The notes beneath the pieces were generated by a model. It was not told the DNA's origin, did no database searches, and was given only the letters and a program-made list of their open reading frames with translations. A DNA stretch of 64,000 bases from Zantedeschia hybrid cultivar (lineage: Eukaryota > Streptophyta > Magnoliopsida > Alismatales > Araceae). The translations under genes were made by a program, and so were the position numbers. Each line of letters begins with the position of its first letter. Position 1 is the first letter of the stretch. The stretch is from positions 45,341,196-45,405,195 of the forward strand of contig JARZZO010000013.1 in NCBI GenBank assembly GCA_030544215.1, read 5' to 3'. This document shows positions 57,353 through 64,000 of the stretch, one piece after another.

Positions 57353-58709
57353 TCTTCTCCAATACAGGTCTGAACTGGTCTTTCTACGAAATTTGTTGTT
57401 GTCTTTTCCTTTTCTCATTACGCCTCTCCTATGATATCTTCCTTTCTAAATCTCAAAGATGATTTTCAACTTTCTTCCAGGATGCATACTTTCCTCCTGT
57501 GGATTCATCAAATGGGTATTACTGGGTCATAAATTAGAAATAAGGAAGCCCGCCTGATGCAAGTCTGGCAATTTTCCAGTCATGAAGGCATGACAGTCAG
57601 GTCCAAACTCTCATTGTTCCATCCATAGGCTTCTGGCACTGTGGCCATTGCCGTGATTATGTCAAAGTAATATTTCATCAGTCGAGCCTTTTGTTTTTGC
57701 TTGTTATTTCCCATTGCCCTCCAAAAAGTAAAAAAAATAATTTGTCAAGCAACAGTCAATTCTTACCCAGATGAGAGCAAAACTGGGGAAAAGTTAAGAA
57801 GCTTGTTTCAGGAAAAGAGCAGGTGTACTTATATAACCCATTCAATTCATAAATTAAGTTAGCAATCCTCCTGGATTCCACCAATCTCTTCATAAGCTAG
57901 GAGCACAGGTGATGCCTCCTGGATTTCCACCAATCTCTTCATAAGCTAGGAGCACAGGTGATGCCTCCTGACCCTTTGTGTCAAATACCGTTCACCACTT
58001 GGGAAAGGCAACCACCATTTATTTACGTTGGACCATTATGGGGAAATCTTAAAGCATCCCTGGTGCCTCAGGTTCAGGCTCTCAAATTTGAAGGAAATTT
58101 GTTTCTAGATCTTTCTTTTATATTATTTTTTCATCAAAAGCTCAGGAAATCTGAGTGTCATTTAGAGACTTCTAAAACTGCCCGTTGTACCATATTACAA
58201 TGTTAACCTGATTATGCCTCCATCCCGGTTTAGTATAATGTGGCTCACATCACTGATTAAGTATATGACAGCTTACATTCACACATGACAGTGAGAGCTA
58301 AAGAATACAAAGACATGATAATATACATGTCAATACTATCATAAAATTTAACCACATTGTAAATTAATATCAAATTCATCACAAGATCGTTTATCACAGA
58401 ATGTTCGAAATAAAATCTTGATACATCATACTTTTGATAAAAAATTAAAATATAAGCTATATAAAGTAGATATTGTTAATGAATCACATGAGCAAGATTT
58501 TCAATTACTTTGAATAACGTGAAATTTTTTTATCATTGGGTGTCTTTCCCTTTAGTAGACATCATATTTGTGCAAATTGCTTACTGTGGCTAACCCTTGG
58601 AGATTGACATAACTCAAAGAAATAGTACAATGCTAACACATTTGTAGACAAATTTTCTTATCATAAGAGTCTTGTAACAATAGATTGTTCAGATATATAT
58701 CTTGAAGAA
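57353..58709. other. 3' region of the hexosaminidase gene and convergent spacer
   Basis: The first few hundred bases should hold the 3' UTR. A 48-49-bp tandem duplication lies at 57867-57969. Otherwise AT-rich, with no gene seen. Confidence 0.5.
57867..57969. repeat. Tandem duplication, unit 48-49 bp, about 2.1 copies
   Basis: CCTCCTGGATTCCACCAATC ... GGAGCACAGGTGATG is repeated at once with a one-base insertion; a third copy starts at 57964. Confidence 0.9.
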
Positions 58710-59178
58710 GAGTTTTACTCATTGCACTGCTACAGGTGCACCAAGGCTGAGGTGGTTTGCACCGCCCAATGGCCTTTTAGCATGTGGAGAAGGCACATAA
58801 GAGTTGTCTCTCTCTATTAAATGTGCGCCGACATCATTCGTACATTAGCACACATAGGGGCCAAATAAAAAAATTTACCTGCCAAATTGTTCTTGAGAGA
58901 AACAAAAAATGTTCTCTAGTGCATGATCGGTTTCTCCACAACACGATCACATTCTCAAGAGGCTCGAGAGTGTGATTGCCTATGCTCTTGAAAGTAATTT
59001 GGCAGGTATTTTTATTATTACTTTTGAATTCGGACTCACCATGATGTACGAATGATGTCGGCGAGCATTTAATAAGAGAGACAACCCTTATGTGCCTTGT
59101 CCATGTGCTGGAAGGTTATCAGGCGGTGCAAACCACCTCAGGCTTGTTGCACCTGCAACAGTACAGCAAGTAAAACTC
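58710..59178. mobile_element. Whole-length foldback element, 469 bp
   Basis: The left arm (GAGTTTTACTCATTGCACTG, GGCTGAGGTGGTTTGCACCG, CGACATCATTCGTACAT) is matched by the reverse complement of the right arm (ATGTACGAATGATGTCG, CGGTGCAAACCACCTCAGGC, AAGTAAAACTC). Even the inner parts pair (CCTGCCAAATT with AATTTGGCAGG; AATCACACTCTC with its partner). The 9-bp flanks CTTGAAGAA and ACGGAAGAA agree in six positions. No coding sequence. Confidence 0.82.
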
Positions 59179-59771
59179 ACGGAAGAAAAACTATGTAAAC
59201 ATACCTGTCGGCAGGTTTAGTAGGAAATTGATAATGTTTTCAATTTCAAATCTAATTAAGTTTTAATATGACTGAAAACAGTCCTTGCGGAATGGGGCGT
59301 AGTATCTATTTTTTGCATGTTCGATCCTCCAAACAGGGAAATGTGTAGTAATCATAAAAAAAAAAAACCCATCTTAATGAGTTTTTCAATGATTGAAATT
59401 TCTTGTCTTTTGGACATCCCTGTCAAAAAATTATGCGTTTGCCAAATTCGCGAATATTCATTTTCTTTTCCAGTTGTGCCGGTTTTCTCAGGTCTCGTGA
59501 TCATTTTTATTGCTTTCCTTTTCCCCTCACCAGAGCTCAAAGTTAGTCAAAGCATTCTCATACGTTTAATCGTATAAGGTGAAGATACGGGTTCACCTTC
59601 TGTTCGCCCCATTCATAAAACATACACTATTCTTTGACCCAAGCAAGCGCTGGATCAGCCATTTCCAATCTCAAGAACGGTGGAAATGACAGTGAACCCT
59701 TCGATTGATCATTTTTGGACTGCCAAACGACCGGTATGTGATCTAGATGAACTTTCTAAGCATTACTTGAA

Positions 59772-59923
59772 GAAAAGTGATTCAATGAGCTCGACCTCGC
59801 GGTACAGCCAGACATTTTTCACTTTAGTCCCTCCATAAAAAGCAAAAGGAATAACATGAAAAATGTCTTTGTCTGTGGAAAATCCGACGTCACTGTGAGG
59901 TCGAACTCAGTGAATCATTCCTC
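59772..59923. mobile_element. 152-bp hAT-like MITE with perfect 8-bp target duplication (family A, copy 2)
   Basis: TACTTGAA flanks it (59764-59771 and 59924-59931). The termini GTGATTCAATGAGCTCGACC and GGTCGAACTCAGTGAATCAT are inverted and match the ends of the 77-bp element at 12539. Confidence 0.82.
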
Positions 59924-59939
59924 TACTTGAAATGTCGCC

Positions 59940-60062
59940 ATGGAGCACCAGCACCTTCACCTGCAGCAGCTGGAGGGCCTCACCCAGCAGGCCGCCCTGG
60001 AGGGGTCATTGCACTTCCGGAAGATTACAAATACATACACTCACTTCATGCAACAATCTTAA
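59940..60062 (+). CDS. Possible 40-codon Gln/Leu-rich small ORF or gene fragment
   Basis: An ATG in a good context (GCCATGG) opens a GC-rich frame, MEHQHLHLQQLEGLTQQAAL, continuing 20 more codons to TAA. Composition changes sharply from the AT-rich surroundings at 59940-60020. I do not recognise it. It may be the first exon of a gene fragment caught by a transposon or simply a remnant. It starts 8 bp after the target duplication of the MITE at 59772-59923. Confidence 0.25.
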   Translation: MEHQHLHLQQLEGLTQQAALEGSLHFRKITNTYTHFMQQS

Positions 60063-60650
60063 CGCTTTTTCCTTGTTTTCCTTGGAACTCAGTGAAGATT
60101 ACATACCTGGAACATAAGTGGTGGGTCCAAAACACCGTCATCTTGCTGCAGCACATTTGATACCATAGAAAATAAAATAAAAGGCCACCACAACAAGGCA
60201 CTGCATTGCTCAAAACACGAACGCACATGCTTAGTTCAGTGTCAGCCCATCTTGTATCAAAATTATCATTCCCCGATTTTAGACCCACTGAGAACATTCA
60301 TCAAACTGAAGACTGGGACTCAAAAGACCAACGACAAAATGCATGCCCCTTATGACAGCACACCAGCAGGGTTCCTTCCCGGATACTAAATGATATTACA
60401 TGCAGTATCATGCCACCCCCGATACTGCCGGTTCTCTCCCTCTTTGCCTTTTCTACAACTTTACAAGAGGAAAAATTCACATCAATGTCAAAAGCACGCA
60501 AACTTTGCCCAAAAGCAACCATATTCAACACACCTAGTCCTTGTCCTTGGTCTTAAGAATATAATAAGGGCAAAAAGGACCATCATGATCACCTTGGGCA
60601 TTCAAATTCTATCGTAGTTCCTTTAAAGTCCCACTATAAATATCCACACA
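60063..60650. other. Spacer and 3' UTR of the LARP6-like gene
   Basis: The part next to 60650 should be the 3' UTR of the minus-strand LARP6-like gene. Nothing else recognised. Confidence 0.45.
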
Positions 60651-61824
60651 CTATGAGGCTACGTTATTGGTGGAGGCAAGAGGTCTTCCTCGGCCCATTG
60701 CGAATCCCCTTGTGCCATCTGGCATACGAGGGCCAGGTGGTGGTGGCTGCTTAGTTATGGTAGACTGCTCAACTGGAGCTGGATGGCCAGACAATTGAGC
60801 AGCGGCTACATGGCCACCAGTTCGTTGGTTATTGTGGGGGTTAAAGTGACCACGCCCGCGGCCTCTGGCACCACGGCCTCTGCCCCTGCCTCGCCGTGCG
60901 CCTCCCTCCTTGTCATGGTAGCCATCATCACCCTGTTCAGGCAGCAAAGTATTGTAAAGGAATATGAGGTCTGCTATTATGTGAGACATTTGGTACAATT
61001 AGCACTGACCCAATTAAGATACAAACTGAAATGGAAGATTGTAGGCCCTTACGATGTGCTCCTGGGACGCTTCATTTGATTGCAAAGGATCCTCAAAATG
61101 TTTCTCATGGTGCTGGTTAGATGTGGAAGCATCCTCGTCATCACCAACCCCTTCACCTTCATTTCCCACCTTTCTCCCTCGACTTTGGCCAAACTTTGTC
61201 TAGTAATATAAAATGAAACAACAGTTATATGAGAATCAAACACATTATAAGAAAGAAGACGTGAGAGGCTATGGCTAACCAAAAAAAAGCTACACGTGAT
61301 GGCCAAGAATAAGTTGCAATTTGGGAGCCTTTGTGCACTTTGGGAACTATGAAAAAAACTGGAAGAGTTACGTCTTTTCATCAGATGAGACATGGGAACC
61401 CCTATAATTGATTACCAGTTTAAGTGCACTTAGGCTATTTCCCATTTTAAACAATGTACTGGCAGCTTTCAGGCTTTGGGGAAGGGAGTCAGCTAAAATG
61501 TGTGAATCTTTTTTTGAACTTTACAATGTGTGAATCTAATACCATGCATTTGGGGTAGTAAACATGCAGGTTTTGGGGAAGGGATTCAGCTAAAATGTGT
61601 GAAGCTAATACCATGCATTTGGGGAGTAAACGGACCCTAAGTCCACTTCTCCAATTCTTCTCATCATTTAGATCCGCAACCTGCTCATCACAAGAAACAA
61701 GCATTGCAGCAAGTCTTAAACTGATGCCAGATGTGCATTAAATTCAGTAATACATGCAGTTAAAATTCAAACCTACCGCCTTTTCAGCTTCCTCGACAGT
61801 CTCGTACTCCACAAATGCATGCAA
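60651..61824 (-). CDS. La-related protein 6-like (LARP6), 3' part, four exons
   Basis: LARP6 proteins bind RNA through a La motif plus RRM; plant members also have a C-terminal PAM2-like or glycine-rich part. Minus-strand exons: 61824-61777, 61680-61612, 61199-61053, 60932-60651, GT-AG and all phase 0. They encode the end of the RRM (LHAFVEYETVEEAEKA, then LNDEKNWRSGLRVRLL), a linker (FGQSRGRKVGNEGEG), an RG-rich block (GARRGRGRGRGARGRGRGHF) and the family tail (PPPGPRMPDGTRGFAMGRGR), ending in TAG. The La motif and RRM start were not found up to 64000 and should lie further right, so the upstream intron exceeds 2.1 kb. Close to LARP6B/C in the linker. Convergent with the hexosaminidase gene. 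Confidence 0.85.
61489..61632 (-). repeat. Imperfect tandem duplication of about 70 bp across a LARP6 splice donor
   Basis: On minus, GTTTACTCCCCAAATGCATG with GTATTAGCTTCACACATTTT is followed by a second copy starting GTTTACTACCCCAAATGCAT, also with GTATTAGATTCACACAT. Both copies carry ATG|GTATTA. The first serves as the donor of the second recognised exon; the second lies in the intron. Confidence 0.75.
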
Positions 61825-63450
61825 CTGTTGTCAACATACCGAAAAAAAAAAAAAACACAATTTATTGGAAAGAAAAGTCATGACATACAAATGTATCTCG
61901 TCAACATGACGCCACACTAATGTAATGAATATGCTCAATTTTCAACTCTGCCCTTGTGCAAACATAAATAACAGTTGTCCAAAAACTAAAATTGTTCTGA
62001 AGTTAAATGCCCCTGTAAATCCTACATAGGCAAAATAGAAAATACAAATAACAGCCAACGAAAAGCTTATAGGCTTCTGATAATCAATTTTCAAAAAATG
62101 TGCCTTTGGCCCTATTTAGTCATCTCTTTGCTAATTAAAATAAACATCACTTGGTTATAAATATTTTCTTATCAAATTGGAGCAATGAAGAGGAGCCAAA
62201 AAAGCAGCCATTCTAGGAATTCAAATTCAAAACAAATCGCGCAAGCTTGGGGATGAGAAATTAAAAAGATGCGAAACATATCAAGAGGACAAAAGGGCAA
62301 AGGGAATTGGAAAGCCTGTTGAAGACATCAAACAGTGATCAGAATGTGCACATTCAAATGATTTTTATCCCAGGCATTAAAGGTTCCCAAGAGCAGCTGT
62401 TCTTCAGGAAGTTTGTTGGAATAAGTCAAATTTAACAAATCATCACACATGCTAATTGCTTGCAGTACTTGGGTGAATGCCAAAGCTGTGACCTCCAGTG
62501 ATTAAAATCTTTTTTGCTGAAAGTTTGTTGTAAAGCATCAACTTTCTTTAATATAGTGTTTTTTTAAGATTTTGATAAGGAGGGGAGAACTACCCCTTTT
62601 TATAATTTTGAAGTGTCGTTTCAAAGGTGAGGCATGTCTAATCTTCACTTGATTGTGTACTACCTCTATTTAGTTGAGACAAAATCAGTATCCACAATAC
62701 TTGAAAAAACTGACCTGTGCCAATGTCTTCCACACATGAGAACTGAATGACTACCCAAGAAAAAATGGGCAGTCCGTGCCCAGGGCTCCCGCCACTCTGG
62801 GGTCTAGGGACGGACAACTGTACACAGCCTTACTCTTCCTATTTGTAAAGAGACTGTTTCCGAGTTAGAAACCATCACCTCCATGTAACAATAAAATAAC
62901 CTTACTGATGCACTACTCAAGTCTGTCCCAAAAGAACCAAAAAGAAGAAGTTAGAAGCATCCTCCATTACAAATGAAACCTGCACCCTGTGCACCATATA
63001 CAATTTGTCAATATGACAGAGAACCCTTGGGAAAGAAAGCCCTACACCAGACCCAAAAAGAAACGCTCAACAGGTAATCACAACTAGATCCCTCTTTTGC
63101 TGAGTCGCTGACTATCCCTAACCCTCACAGAAGGGGGTTCCATTCCATTTAACAAAAGATAGCTCTTGCTTCCCACTCCACGATGTTTATCACAAGGATC
63201 TGTGTTTCTTCACCAACTCCGCATAAGCCTTCCTCCAACAGAAGCCACTTTGACTTCTGAGCCTGCCACTGAAAGGCTTGCCCTTCAATCAGCGAGGGGA
63301 AAGTTATCAAATCATATTTGGTATCAAAAGCATGCGGTATGGAATCCCCCTTTTCTCCTCTTTGTTGTTACGGTCACTTGAGATCCTCCCAATACTTTGA
63401 CCCTCTTCTCATAGCTTTGTCTTTGCCAGCCTGCTGCCTGCTTCCATTGG
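61825..63450. other. Presumed LARP6 intron
   Basis: AT-rich with a poly-A run at about 61841. No La-motif exon or transposon end recognised on either strand. The open frames here are short. Confidence 0.45.
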
Positions 63451-63451
63451 G

Positions 63452-63474
63452 TCTCTCTCTCTCTCTCTCTCTCT
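63452..63474. repeat. (CT)n microsatellite
   Basis: Uninterrupted CT run. Confidence 0.9.
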
Positions 63475-63519
63475 CCAATGTGGATCTTCTTTCTTTGTTG
63501 ATATAGTGGCTCAGTTGGT

Positions 63520-64000
63520 CGGATATATAAACACATGGTGTGCCGGATCGGCACAGATCGATCCAATCCGATCAGATTTTGGCCAAACCAATCTGATCCC
63601 ATGGCCCAACCCCCCGACGCGTAACGGGATCAGATGGAATGGGCCGGATCGGACCATCATGGGATCTGATCCGTCCAGATCGGCCAATCCAGTAGCAACA
63701 GCTAGCCGTTGCCAAATGGCTAGTTTGAAACTAGCCGTTCGGAATGCTCCCAACAGCTAGCTAGGGCCTATATAAACCCCCCAAACCCATCTCCCATCCC
63801 CACTAGCACTAATTCTCATTTCTCTCTCTCTCTAAATTATTTCTCTCTCTAAACTCAAATGAGATCTCTACTTGCTCTTTAAAGCTCTAATTGGGTGCAA
63901 TTGAGCTTTGGGGGGGTGTTCTCTACCACGATTGGTGGCATTGGGCAACATTTTGAGCTTTTTCCTTTCTAATTCTCTCTCTTGAGAAGTCTCCCTCTAT
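63520..64000 (+). promoter_or_regulatory. TATA-containing, pyrimidine-rich region, possibly the start of an LTR
   Basis: GC-rich text with CCGGATCGG/GATCAGAT repeats leads to paired CTAGCCGTT/AACTAGCCGTT motifs, then CTATATAAACCCCCC (63769-63783) and a long CTCTCTCTAA leader. This resembles the U3-TATA-R part of a plant LTR on plus, continuing past the window. It could also be the promoter of a gene to the right. Confidence 0.35.

Noticed and set aside
63315..63335. TTGGTATCAAAAGCATG resembles a copia primer-binding site.
   Set aside because: No LTR end (CA) directly upstream and no retroelement coding sequence nearby; probably chance.
1..64000. The first and last 11 bases of the window are the same (TCTCCCTCTAT).
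   Set aside because: The right copy sits in a long CT-rich tract and the left one inside a LINE RNase H frame. With no longer overlap this is most likely chance, not a circular molecule or terminal repeat.
1..64000. CRISPR arrays, operons, ribosome-binding sites, origins, standard tRNA or rRNA genes.
   Set aside because: None seen; the window is nuclear plant DNA and the tRNA-like boxes found belong to SINEs.

Overview
The window is nuclear DNA from a flowering plant. It holds intron-rich plant genes (a GH28 polygalacturonase, an ankyrin/PGG membrane protein, a HEXO3-type beta-hexosaminidase and a LARP6-type La-related protein), spaced by AT-rich DNA full of LINE, SINE, RTE, hAT, MITE and LTR sequence. 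I cannot name the species.

Layout. 1-5988: a decayed L1-type LINE on the minus strand, followed head-to-head by what looks like the 3' end of a LINE on the plus strand, as expected of a twin-primed inversion. 5990-9560: AT-rich spacer with foldback repeats. 9561-11923 (minus): an intact four-exon polygalacturonase (389 codons). 11924-22980: spacer with a small MITE with a perfect 8-bp target duplication, a 0.9-kb retroposon and a SINE. 22981-28846 (plus): a three-exon ankyrin-repeat/PGG gene (562 codons) whose introns carry two short 5'-truncated retroposons. 28847-34386: spacer with foldback elements, a SINE and the hexosaminidase promoter/5' UTR. 34387-57352 (plus): a 14-exon beta-hexosaminidase gene (530 codons) stretched to 23 kb. 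60651-61824 (minus): the last four recognised exons of a LARP6-like gene, whose 5' part lies beyond the right edge or was not recognised. 63500-64000: GC-richer sequence with a TATA box that may be the start of an LTR.

The most striking region is intron 5 of the hexosaminidase gene (11.2 kb). An 8.6-kb hAT transposon lies there in antisense, and it is itself split by a 2281-bp solo LTR (TGTT...AACA, 5-bp TGCGC duplication) that points in the sense direction of the host gene. Two shorter elements with related subterminal repeats sit in introns 12 and 13 of the same gene, one with a 7/8 target duplication. The hAT element encodes a BED/DUF659/hAT-C transposase with only in-frame stops, all explicable by C-to-T (or G-to-A) change, and, beyond it, a second, different BED-finger reading frame. 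Despite all this, every hexosaminidase exon stays in frame with usable GT-AG sites.

The cellular genes show no common pathway. Two encode secreted or vacuolar glycan hydrolases (pectin and beta-HexNAc), one a plasma-membrane-type ankyrin protein and one an RNA-binding protein. Exon borders below were placed by eye from GT-AG sites, reading phase and family knowledge, without transcripts.
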